Shown here in pieces: positions 17,396-25,038 of a stretch of 64,000 nucleotides of DNA; position 1 is the first letter of the stretch; each line of letters begins with the position of its first letter. The position numbers were made by a program, and so were the translations under genes. Where the stretch lies: positions 4,464,001 through 4,528,000 of the forward strand of contig CBDDPL010000004.1 of assembly GCA_965232285.1 (NCBI GenBank), given 5' to 3'. The DNA comes from Denitrobaculum sp965232285 (GTDB lineage: Bacteria; Pseudomonadota; Alphaproteobacteria; Kiloniellales; Kiloniellaceae). Under the pieces are notes generated by a model. The model saw only the letters and a list, made by a program, of their open reading frames with translations. It was not told the DNA's origin and searched no databases.

Positions 17396-17409
17396 AGCGG
17401 CGGGCCGTT
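17365..17409 (-). terminator. Terminator of the inositol ABC operon, overlapping the regulator's 3' end
   Basis: AACGGCCCGC (17371-17380) pairs with GCGGGCCGTT (17400-17409), extended inward by CGCT/AGCG after one bulged G. On the minus strand it is followed by six T (complement of 17365-17370). The left arm and the loop contain the last codons and the TAG of the regulator gene, so one DNA segment is both coding and a terminator. Confidence 0.8.
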
Positions 17410-17430
17410 AGTTTCACAACGGGAAGAGAG

Positions 17431-18210
17431 TTAGACGGTACCGCCGAGAGATCCCTCGAGTTCGGCCAGTTCCTGACCACCGGCCATCATATCCTGCAGT
17501 TCCTCCGGCGAGATCTCGCCCCGCTTCGCCGTGCCCAGGGTCTTGCCGCGGTTGAGCACGGTGAAACGATCGCCCACCGCCATGGCATGGCGGACGTTGT
17601 GCGAGATGAAAACCACGCCGATGCCGTTCTTGCGCACCTTGTCGATGGTCGCCAGTACGTTTGAGGTCTGGCGCACGCCGAGCGCCGAGGTCGGCTCATC
17701 CAGGATCAGGACCTTGGCGCCGAAGTAGACCGCCCGGGCGATGGCGACGGTCTGCCGCTCGCCACCGGACAGCGTGCCGACGGCCTGGGAAGGCTCGCGC
17801 AGACGGATGCCCATCTTGGCCATCTCTGCCATGGTGACCTGATTGGCGTGGTCGAAATCGATGAACTTAAGGGGTCCGATGGACTTCTTTGGCTCTCGGC
17901 CCATCCAGAAGTTCCGGGTCACCGACATCAGCGGGATCATGGCAAGGTCCTGATAGACCGTTGCGATGCCCGCCTCGATGGCGTCCCGGGTGCCGTTGAA
18001 ACTGGTCTCGGCACCATCGACCAGGATCTGTCCTTTGGTGGGCATATGCACACCGGACATGGTCTTGATGAAGGTGGACTTGCCCGCGCCGTTGTCTCCC
18101 AAGAGACAATGGCATTCACCGGGATGAACAGCCAGCGACACGCCGGCGAGAGCGATCACCGAGCCGAAGTGCTTCTCGATATCGCGGAGTTCGATCAAGG
18201 GCGTCGACAT
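17431..18210 (-). CDS. ABC transporter ATPase, single-domain sugar type (FrcA-like)
   Basis: A 259-residue ATPase with Walker A GDNGAGKSTFIKTMSG, signature LSGGERQTVAIARAV and Walker B VLILDEPTSALG. It has one nucleotide-binding domain rather than the tandem RbsA arrangement, as in FrcA-type alphaproteobacterial carbohydrate importers. It forms a complete importer with the permease (1 bp apart) and the binding protein upstream. Its place in the LacI regulon with iol genes points to inositol or a derivative. Confidence 0.92.
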   Translation of the reverse strand: MSTPLIELRDIEKHFGSVIALAGVSLAVHPGECHCLLGDNGAGKSTFIKTMSGVHMPTKGQILVDGAETSFNGTRDAIEAGIATVYQDLAMIPLMSVTRNFWMGREPKKSIGPLKFIDFDHANQVTMAEMAKMGIRLREPSQAVGTLSGGERQTVAIARAVYFGAKVLILDEPTSALGVRQTSNVLATIDKVRKNGIGVVFISHNVRHAMAVGDRFTVLNRGKTLGTAKRGEISPEELQDMMAGGQELAELEGSLGGTV

Positions 18211-18211
18211 A

Positions 18212-19351
18212 TCAGCGTTCCCCCGTGATGATGCGGCGAATGTAGGTGTTCAGGATCACCGCGAGAAGGAGGATGCCCCCCAGGAAGACCCGGAAGAGCG
18301 AGCTTTCGACACCGGCGAAGAAAAGGCCCTGCTGGACCACGCCGAAGATCAGCGCGCCCAGGGCCGCCCCGATGACCGAACCGTAGCCGCCGGTCAGCAG
18401 CGCGCCGCCGATCACCACCGAAATGATCGCCTCGAACTCTTTCAGCAGACCGCGGTCGGCCGCCGCCGAACCGAACTCCATCACCTGGCAGGTGGCGAAG
18501 ACCGTCGCGCAGAAGGCGGTGAACATGAACATCAGGATCTTGACCCGGTCCACCGGCACGCCGGTGTAGCGTGCCGCCTGCGCGTCGCCGCCGGCAGCGA
18601 AGATCCAGTTGCCGAACTGGGTGCGGGTCAGCAGCAGATGCGCGAAGACGATCAGGACGATGGCCCAGACGATCAGCATCGGCACGCCGTCGACGATGGG
18701 TTGGCCGGCGCGGCTGCCGGCCACGAATTTTCCGATCAGTCCCAGATCCGCCAGCCAGACAAAGAGACCGTTCAGAATCTTGCCGCCGAAGAGAGAAGCC
18801 AGCCAGTCGCCTTCAGCCGCGTCGCGGATCCCACCGATGATGGTCTTGTTGGTGGTGGCGATGGCCGCGAAGATCGTGAGGCCGCGCAGGATGTAAAGAA
18901 AAGCCAGCGTGACGATAAAGGACGGCAAACCTGTGCGGATGACCAGATAGCCGTTCAGCCAGCCAATGCCGAGCGCGACGATGAAGGCGGTGATGATCGA
19001 GATCCACATGGGAAAGCCCCAGGTCACACTCATCAGCGCGATCACGATCCCGGAAAAACCGATCATGGAGCCGACGGAGAGATCGAACTCCCCGGCGATC
19101 ATGAGAAGACAGGCGCCGACCGCGATGATGGCGAACTGGGCGGAGACGACGCCCCAGTTGAGCACGCCCTCGGCCGAGAACATGCCGGAATCACGGGCAA
19201 CCAGTAAAAAGAATACAAAAACCAGTATGGTCCCGCAGATCGATCCCAGCTCCGGGCGGATCATGGCTTTTCTGAAGCCGGAGATCTCTTTAACGCGTTC
19301 GTCTTTCTCTGCTGCGGGAGCAGCGGTGTTATCCGCGTTGTTCGCTGTCAT
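18212..19351 (-). CDS. ABC transporter permease (RbsC/FrcC type)
   Basis: A 379-residue permease with about nine or ten hydrophobic segments. A charged N-terminal tail is followed by LGSICGTILVFVFFLLVA. The family-typical GEFDLSVGSMIGFSGIV and GGDAQAARYTGVPVDRVKI are present. It would translocate the monosaccharide or cyclitol delivered by the binding protein encoded 214 bp upstream; that gap carries a stable stem-loop. Confidence 0.92.
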   Translation of the reverse strand: MTANNADNTAAPAAEKDERVKEISGFRKAMIRPELGSICGTILVFVFFLLVARDSGMFSAEGVLNWGVVSAQFAIIAVGACLLMIAGEFDLSVGSMIGFSGIVIALMSVTWGFPMWISIITAFIVALGIGWLNGYLVIRTGLPSFIVTLAFLYILRGLTIFAAIATTNKTIIGGIRDAAEGDWLASLFGGKILNGLFVWLADLGLIGKFVAGSRAGQPIVDGVPMLIVWAIVLIVFAHLLLTRTQFGNWIFAAGGDAQAARYTGVPVDRVKILMFMFTAFCATVFATCQVMEFGSAAADRGLLKEFEAIISVVIGGALLTGGYGSVIGAALGALIFGVVQQGLFFAGVESSLFRVFLGGILLLAVILNTYIRRIITGER

Positions 19352-19522
19352 ATCTTCCTCCCCTCCGACGTCCAGGACGCTACCTGATCATCCGGGCCGA
19401 CTGCCTTTTAGCCACAGGGACCCTGGCCTCTCCTCAGGAAGACAACCTGAGAGGCTTGCAGGAGTTGTTCGTCAGGCTGTTGTCCTGCATCGGGCGATCA
19501 CTTCGCCCGCATGGGATAGAAG

Positions 19523-19549
19523 CTCCCGGACGGCGAAGCCATCCGGGAG
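19523..19549 (-). other. Intercistronic stem-loop between binding-protein and permease genes
   Basis: CTCCCGGA (19523-19530) pairs with TCCGGGAG (19542-19549), with an inner GGC-GAA-GCC hairpin after one mismatch. It starts ~17 nt downstream of the binding-protein stop and has no T run. It is therefore better explained as an mRNA-stabilising or attenuating element that lets the binding protein be made in excess over the membrane parts. Confidence 0.6.
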
Positions 19550-19565
19550 ACAATCATCATTGGTA

Positions 19566-20507
19566 TCAGCGGTACTCGCCGGCGAACTTCTCGACTTTCT
19601 CGAGAGCGTCCTTGGTGACGAAACCGGGACCGGAATTGATGTTGTTGCCGGGCAGCACGCCAAAGCGATGATAGTTGGCGAGAACGATCACCGGCATGTA
19701 GGCCTGCAGGAAGGGCTGCTGATCGATGCCCCACTTGATGGTGCCGTCCTTGATGCCCTTCACGATCTCGGTGCCCAGATCGAAGGTGCCAAAGTAGATG
19801 CTGCCGGCCATGCCGTTTTCCTTCAGCGCCTCGATGGTCGGATCCGCCGAGGTCGGGCCGAGGGTCAGAACCGCATCGGTCTCAGGATTGGCCGAAAGAT
19901 AGGCTTTGACCTTATTCTTGATTTCCGCCGGGTCCTGACCGGAATCGATCATCGATTTGCCCAGTTCAACGCCGAGGCCATCGGCGAAACCGCGGCAGCG
20001 CTCACCGACCACCGGGTTGGAGACCACGTGGTTGACGCAGAGGAAGGAACCGACGCCGTCGCGCTTGGCGCGCTGTCCGGCGGCCAGGCCGGCGTCATAC
20101 TCGGGCTGACCCACGTACATCAGAGCGCCGACTTCGGCCGCCTGCTCGGGCGTGCCTGAGTTGATGATGATCACGGGAATGCCCTTGGCGACGGCATCCT
20201 CGATCGGGCCGCGGAGCACGTCCGGATCGGCCAGCGTGGTGATGATGCCGTGCGGATTGGACGCAGCGGCCTGGGAAATGATGCGGGCCATGTCGCCGAT
20301 ATCGCCGGTTGGCGGGTTACGGTATTCCACTTCCGCGCCGACCTGCTCGCCGGCAAGCGCCATGGCATTCTTGATGGTGTTCCACCAGGAGTCGGAGTCC
20401 GGCGCATGACTGACGAGAATGAACTTCTCGCCTTCCGCCCAGGCGCTGGAGATGCTGGTTCCTGCAAGGGCTGCGACCGCCGCAACGGCGCAGAGTAGCT
20501 TCTTCAT
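19566..20507 (-). CDS. Periplasmic sugar/cyclitol-binding protein (RbsB-like, Peripla_BP_4)
   Basis: A 313-residue secreted protein with a Sec signal (MKKLLCAVAAVAALAGTSIS, cleavage near AWA-EGEKF). It has a pentose/cyclitol-binding-protein fold, with SHAPDSDSWWNTIKNAM at the N-terminal lobe and TLGPTSADPTIEALKE in the second. The ATG at 20507 has GGAGG upstream; longer readings run back through the operator and are rejected. It is the first gene of the operon, immediately downstream of the LacI-type palindrome, and is divergent from the LacI regulator. MocB, the rhizopine-binding protein, belongs to this family. Confidence 0.9.
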   Translation of the reverse strand: MKKLLCAVAAVAALAGTSISSAWAEGEKFILVSHAPDSDSWWNTIKNAMALAGEQVGAEVEYRNPPTGDIGDMARIISQAAASNPHGIITTLADPDVLRGPIEDAVAKGIPVIIINSGTPEQAAEVGALMYVGQPEYDAGLAAGQRAKRDGVGSFLCVNHVVSNPVVGERCRGFADGLGVELGKSMIDSGQDPAEIKNKVKAYLSANPETDAVLTLGPTSADPTIEALKENGMAGSIYFGTFDLGTEIVKGIKDGTIKWGIDQQPFLQAYMPVIVLANYHRFGVLPGNNINSGPGFVTKDALEKVEKFAGEYR

Positions 20508-20585
20508 TCTTTTTTCCTCCCGAAGTTCGGGGTCAGCGGCTGGCGCTGACAACCCACTGACGAACATAAACCACAGAACGGTCAA

Positions 20586-20605
20586 TTTTGCAACCGGTTG
20601 CAAAA
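20586..20605. promoter_or_regulatory. LacI-type operator 1 (TTTTGCAACCGGTTGCAAAA)
   Basis: A perfect 20-bp palindrome with the central CCGG and flanking GCAA/TTGC typical of LacI-family operators. It lies 79 bp before the binding-protein start and 102 bp before the lacI-type start. The identical sequence recurs at 24960-24979, and this defines the regulon. Confidence 0.85.
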
Positions 20606-20707
20606 ATTTCCGCAAAGGTTCATCATTCCCCTGGGGGATGGTGCTCCGCCCGGTTAAACCCGGACGCTCGTCTACCCGCGTTTCGCAGGATCGGTGCAGT
20701 ATCGCTT

Positions 20708-21709
20708 ATGGCCATCACACTCAAGGAAGTCGCAGAACGCGCCGGCGTCTCCCGCTCGGCGGTCTCGCGCACCTTTACACAAGGCGCGAGCGTGTCTGCC
20801 AAAACCCGCAAGAAAGTCGAGAAAGCCGCCCGCGATCTGGGCTATTCACCGAGCCTGATCGCCCGCAGCCTGGCCACCAATCGAACCAAGCTGATCGGCC
20901 TGATCGCCAACAACTTTCAGAACCCGGTTTTTCTTGAAGTCTTCGATCTCTATACCCGGGCGCTGCAGGAACGGAACCTGCGTCCTCTGCTGGTCAATCT
21001 GACCGACGAGACCGATCCTTCGGCCTCCGTGCGTCTGCTGAAACAATATTCCGTCGACGGCGTGATCGTCGCCTCCTCGACCCTGCCGCCGGCCTTCGCC
21101 CTTGCTTTCCGTGAGGCGCAGGTGCCGGTCGTCCATGCTTTCGGACGCTTCGCTTCCACCCCCGACGTTCATGTCGTCGGGATCGACAATGAGCATTGCG
21201 GGGCGATGGCGGCAGAGACGCTATTGGCCCATGGCTACCGCAAGGTCGCCTTTCTCGGCGGGCCGCAAAGCGCCACCTCGGCCCAGGATCGCGCCACGGG
21301 CTTCACGCGGCGCGCGCAGGAGATCGGTCTGGCGATCACGCAGAGCCTCTATGCAGAAGCCTATGCCTACGAGGCGGGGCGTCTGGCAATGCACGAACTG
21401 CTAGAGAAGGGTGGCTTCGAAGCGGTTTTCTGCGGCGACGATCTGATTTGCATGGGTGCGATCGACGCGGCACGGGATGCCGGCCTTTCGATCCCCCAGA
21501 ACATCGGCTTCATCGGCTTCAACGACATGAACATGTCGGCCTGGCACGCCTACAGCCTGACCACCATCCGCCAACCCCTGAAGGAGATCATCCTCGGCTC
21601 CGTCGAGCTGGTGGTCTCCATACTCGACGAACCCGAGCGGGCGCCGGAAGTCCGCCTTCTGCCCTGCACTGTGGTGGAACGCAATACCCTGAAATCGCGC
21701 CCAGCCTAA
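20708..21709 (+). CDS. LacI-family transcriptional regulator of the inositol regulon
   Basis: A 333-residue repressor. The N-terminal helix-turn-helix ITLKEVAERAGVSRSAVSRT and the hinge region SPSLIARSLATNRTKLIGLI are followed by a periplasmic-binding-like effector domain (~60-330) with FCGDDLICMGAIDAA and IGFIGFNDMNMSAW. The ATG at 20708 is the only start that preserves the family N-terminus. It is divergent from the ABC operon across operator 1 and overlaps the convergent Gfo/Idh stop by 4 nt. It probably represses both the transporter and the iol genes until an inositol-type effector binds. Confidence 0.92.
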   Translation: MAITLKEVAERAGVSRSAVSRTFTQGASVSAKTRKKVEKAARDLGYSPSLIARSLATNRTKLIGLIANNFQNPVFLEVFDLYTRALQERNLRPLLVNLTDETDPSASVRLLKQYSVDGVIVASSTLPPAFALAFREAQVPVVHAFGRFASTPDVHVVGIDNEHCGAMAAETLLAHGYRKVAFLGGPQSATSAQDRATGFTRRAQEIGLAITQSLYAEAYAYEAGRLAMHELLEKGGFEAVFCGDDLICMGAIDAARDAGLSIPQNIGFIGFNDMNMSAWHAYSLTTIRQPLKEIILGSVELVVSILDEPERAPEVRLLPCTVVERNTLKSRPA

Positions 21710-22863
21710 CGCTGTGACGGCGGCCGCGCATCGGTCCAGCGGCTGCCGTTACCGGCCGACTCGACAGCGGCGTAGACGGCGGCCATAGAGTTCAGCCCAT
21801 CGATGGCGCGTGGGTAGTGAGTCGCCGCAGGATCGGGCATTCGTCCCTCTTTGCGCGCTGAAATCACCTCCGCCAGATCGGAATAGATGTTCGCGAAAGC
21901 CAGCGGCATGCCCTCGGCATGTCCGATGGTCACGCGCGAGGCCCTATCCGCTTCCGGTGAGAGTCCGGGACCGCCGCGTTCCAGCGTGCGCGTGGTTTCG
22001 TTCAACGGCGTCCAGTAAAGCTGGTTCGGCCATTCCTGTGCCCAGCGCAGCCCACCCTTTTCGCCGAAGACCTGGATGTTGAGCCCGTGCATACGCCCGA
22101 CGGCCACCGCACTGGTCCAGAGACGGCCAACGACACCGTCAGTCATGCGGAAAGAAACCATGCCGTCGTCTTCCAGGGTCCGGCTTTCGATGCAGGAGGC
22201 GAAGTCGGCGGAGAGGCTGGTGACCTCCTGCCCGGTGACGAAACAGGCCATGTGCAGGGCATGGATACCGCAGTCCGCCATGACCGCCGAGACCCCGGCC
22301 TGCGCCGGATCGTAACGCCAGCGCACACGCGGGTTATCGGCGTCCTGCGCATCGGCGTGAAAGCCATGGGCAAACTCCGCCTTAACCAGGCGCACGCGAC
22401 CCAGGTCGCCCCGCGCTACCATGGCCCGCATATGCCGCACGAGTGGATAACCGCTGTAGCCGTAGTTCACGGCGCAGATGCGTCCCGTCCCTTCAGTGAG
22501 CGCGACGATCTCCGCGCCCTCCTCGACCGTCATGGTCATGGGCTTCTCGCAAAGCACATCGAAACCGGCTTCCAGAAAAGCCTTGGTGATCTCGTAGTGT
22601 GTCGCGTTAGGCGTCGCGACCGTCACCAGATCGATACGGTCCTCGCGCGCAGTTTCCGCCGCCAGCATTTCCCGCCAGTCGCCGTAGGCGCGCTCCGCCG
22701 AGATCCCGAGGCGTTGAGCGTAGTCCCGCCCGCGCGCTGCGTCGGCATCGAGCGCACCGGCGGTCAGTTCGAAAAGCCCGTCCAGGCCCGCGCCCAGGCG
22801 GTGCGCCGGTCCGATCTGGCTGCCTTCGCCGCCGCCGATCATGCCCCACTTAAGCTTCGTCAC
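21706..22863 (-). CDS. Gfo/Idh/MocA-family oxidoreductase
   Basis: A 385-residue NAD(P)-dependent dehydrogenase. The N-terminal Rossmann motif is MIGGGEGSQIGPAHR, and CEKPMTMTVEEGAEIV carries the family's catalytic EKP Lys. The C-terminal half is the GFO/IDH/MocA alpha-beta domain with ADCGIHALHMACFVTG. GTG at 22863 is preferred, with GGGGA 7 nt upstream; a TTG at 22881 that overlaps the previous stop is the alternative. It is the last gene of the minus-strand trio and probably oxidises an inositol isomer or keto-inositol. It differs from the second Gfo/Idh protein here, suggesting two stereochemical steps. Confidence 0.88.
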   Translation of the reverse strand: MTKLKWGMIGGGEGSQIGPAHRLGAGLDGLFELTAGALDADAARGRDYAQRLGISAERAYGDWREMLAAETAREDRIDLVTVATPNATHYEITKAFLEAGFDVLCEKPMTMTVEEGAEIVALTEGTGRICAVNYGYSGYPLVRHMRAMVARGDLGRVRLVKAEFAHGFHADAQDADNPRVRWRYDPAQAGVSAVMADCGIHALHMACFVTGQEVTSLSADFASCIESRTLEDDGMVSFRMTDGVVGRLWTSAVAVGRMHGLNIQVFGEKGGLRWAQEWPNQLYWTPLNETTRTLERGGPGLSPEADRASRVTIGHAEGMPLAFANIYSDLAEVISARKEGRMPDPAATHYPRAIDGLNSMAAVYAAVESAGNGSRWTDARPPSQR

Positions 22864-22877
22864 AGATCTATCCCCAC

Positions 22878-23771
22878 TCAAGAGAAGCCGATGGATTCGA
22901 GATATATCCGGTTGGCCTGCGCATCGTCGATAGGCGATGTAGCCTGCTCCGGATCACAGTCCTGCTCGACCGTGCACCAGCCCGTGAAGCCCGCTTCGCG
23001 CAGAAGGTTATGCACCGCCGGAAAGTCCGTTTCCCCCTGGCCCAGGGTGCAGAAAATACCCTGGCCGCAGGCTTCGTAAAAGTCGGTGCGCTTCTCGATC
23101 ACATCGGCCTTCACCTGTGGATCGATATCCTTGAAATGCATGTAGGAGATCCGCGCCATGTGGCGTTTCATGAAGGCGACGGGGTCGAAACCGGCATAGC
23201 GCGCGTGACCGGTATCGAGGCAGATTTTCAGGCTGTCCGCGTCGACCTCTTCCAGCAGCCGTTCGACCTCGGGTTCGAAATCCATGAAGCCCGCGGCATG
23301 GGGATGGATCGCGACGGTCAGACCGTAGTCCTCGCTGCCCAGCCGTGCGATATGGCGGATGCGCTCGACAAAGCCCTTCCATTCATCAGGCCCCATCTGC
23401 TCCGCCTCGTCAGGCCGGCCCGCGGTCGGCGCCCGGCGCGGCGAGATGGAGTCGATCAGGACCAGATGTTCCGCGCCATGCGCCTTCAGCGCTGCGCAGG
23501 TCCGGGTCGCACCGTCCAGCACCTGGTCCCACTCACCTGGGTCGTGGAAGGGCCGGAACACGACCCCGCCAATGAGCTCCAGTTTCCGCTCCGCCAGGGC
23601 ATCGCCCAGTTCCGCCGGATCCTCTGGCATGAAGCCGACCGGCCCGAGTTCGATCCCGTGGTATCCTGCGGCCTTACAGTCGTCCAGCACCTGAGTCCAG
23701 GCCGGATTGCGCGGGTCCCCGGCGAATTCAACGCCCCAGGAACAGGGCGCGTTTCCAATTCTGATCGACAT
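22878..23771 (-). CDS. IolE/MocC-like TIM-barrel enzyme (2-keto-inositol dehydratase or sugar epimerase family)
   Basis: A 297-residue AP endonuclease 2-type TIM barrel. It shows IGNAPCSWGVEFAGDP at the N-terminus, the metal-site blocks VAIHPHAAGFMDFE, CLDTGHARYAGFDP and YMHFKDI, and a terminal GWCTVEQDCDP, all as in IolE. IolE dehydrates scyllo-inosose to the diketone that IolD hydrolyses, a step otherwise missing in this cluster, so I favour that role. MocC of rhizopine catabolism is a close family member and an alternative. It lies between the two Gfo/Idh genes. Confidence 0.84.
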   Translation of the reverse strand: MSIRIGNAPCSWGVEFAGDPRNPAWTQVLDDCKAAGYHGIELGPVGFMPEDPAELGDALAERKLELIGGVVFRPFHDPGEWDQVLDGATRTCAALKAHGAEHLVLIDSISPRRAPTAGRPDEAEQMGPDEWKGFVERIRHIARLGSEDYGLTVAIHPHAAGFMDFEPEVERLLEEVDADSLKICLDTGHARYAGFDPVAFMKRHMARISYMHFKDIDPQVKADVIEKRTDFYEACGQGIFCTLGQGETDFPAVHNLLREAGFTGWCTVEQDCDPEQATSPIDDAQANRIYLESIGFS

Positions 23772-23815
23772 AGATTTCCTGTTGTTCTTTGGGTTTCCGG
23801 TGGAGCCGAGATGGC

Positions 23816-24934
23816 TCAGATTTCGCTGAGCGGCACCCAGCGTCTGTCCTGCTGCGAGGACCAGGCGGCCTCAATGACCCGATTCACTTCCATCCCGTCC
23901 CGGAAGCTGGGCCAGACGGTCGCTCCGCTCTCGATAGCCTGTAGGAAGTCCTTGGCCTCGATGATGATCTGGTCCTGGTAGCCAGTGCCGTGACCCGGCC
24001 CCTGGCAGAAGACCACATAGTCCGGATGCTCCGGGCCGGTGAGGATCTTGGTGTAGCCCTGCCGGTCGGACGGCGCGTCGCTCTTATAGAGCCAGAGCGC
24101 GTTCTGATCTTCCTGATCGAAGCGCAGCGCGCCCTTGGTGCCGAAGATCTCGTAGGCATAGCCCATCTTGCGGCCGGTCGCGATGCGGCTGAAGTACAGC
24201 AGGCCCATGGCGCCATTCTCGAAACGGCAGAGGAACTGCCCCTGGTCGTCGTTCGTGACCGCCTGCGCTTCACCGTCCGGTCCCGGCCGCGATTTGTGCA
24301 CCGTCTCGATGTCTGCCATCAGACTTTCGATCGGCCCGGCCAATGCCAGCGCGCCGTTGATCATGTGGGGCGCCAGATCGCCCATGGTGCCGTTGGGCCG
24401 GCCCCGGGTGCGCCAGTTGGCCGGTGCTTGCGGGTCCGCGAAGAAATCCTCGGTGTGCTCACCGCGGAAATAGGTGATCTCTCCGATTTCGCCCGATTCG
24501 ACGATCTGTCGGGCGAGCTGGGAGGCAGGGGTGCGGATATAATTGAAGCCGGTCATATTGGCGACCCCGACCGCTTCCGCCGCCGCCACCATTTCCCGGC
24601 TTTCGGCGAGGCTGGCCCCGAGGGGTTTTTCGCAGAAGACCGGCTTACCGCGTTCGAAGGCGGCGAGCGCGATATCCCGGTGGAATTCCTGCGGCGCGGC
24701 AATCACGACCGCCTCGACGGCCGGGTCGGCCACCAGCACACGCCAGTCGGCCGTGGAGCGCTTGAAGCCGAAGGCGCGGGCCTTCTCCGCCGCGCCCGCT
24801 TCGCTGGTCGTGCAGATCATTTCGCAGACCGGCCGCAGCCTGGTGTCGAACACCGCACCGACCGCCTGCATGGCAACCGAATGGGCCTTGCCCATATAGC
24901 CGCCACCGACGATGCCGAGCCCCAGATTCCGCAT
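23816..24934 (-). CDS. Gfo/Idh/MocA-family oxidoreductase (inositol 2-dehydrogenase-like)
   Basis: A 372-residue dehydrogenase with Rossmann motif GIVGGGYMGKAHSVAM, the catalytic segment CEKPLGASLAESREM, and LAPHMINGALALAGPI in the C-terminal domain. The ATG at 24934 was chosen; the frame continues to a TTG inside the operator, which is implausible. It is the first gene of the minus-strand trio, directly downstream of operator 2 and divergent from iolD. It is therefore the better candidate for the first catabolic step, inositol to inosose. Exact stereospecificity is not readable. Confidence 0.88.
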   Translation of the reverse strand: MRNLGLGIVGGGYMGKAHSVAMQAVGAVFDTRLRPVCEMICTTSEAGAAEKARAFGFKRSTADWRVLVADPAVEAVVIAAPQEFHRDIALAAFERGKPVFCEKPLGASLAESREMVAAAEAVGVANMTGFNYIRTPASQLARQIVESGEIGEITYFRGEHTEDFFADPQAPANWRTRGRPNGTMGDLAPHMINGALALAGPIESLMADIETVHKSRPGPDGEAQAVTNDDQGQFLCRFENGAMGLLYFSRIATGRKMGYAYEIFGTKGALRFDQEDQNALWLYKSDAPSDRQGYTKILTGPEHPDYVVFCQGPGHGTGYQDQIIIEAKDFLQAIESGATVWPSFRDGMEVNRVIEAAWSSQQDRRWVPLSEI

Positions 24935-24958
24935 GACCGCCCCACTTTGAGAGATTCT

Positions 24959-24980
24959 TTTTTGCAACCGGTTGCAAAAA
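24959..24980. promoter_or_regulatory. LacI-type operator 2 (same palindrome)
   Basis: A perfect 22-bp palindrome containing the same 20-mer as operator 1. It lies 24 bp upstream of the Gfo/Idh ATG and 58 bp upstream of iolD, so one bound repressor would cover both divergent promoters. Confidence 0.85.
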
Positions 24981-25038
24981 CAACTAAGCTCGTTTTAGCT
25001 TACAGCGTCAAGCATCAAATCGACTTTGGGAGAACGCA

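Noticed and set aside
24935..24967. Upstream TTG start for the Gfo/Idh gene inside the operator
   Set aside because: It would place the start codon within the repressor site. The ATG at 24934 gives the family N-terminus.
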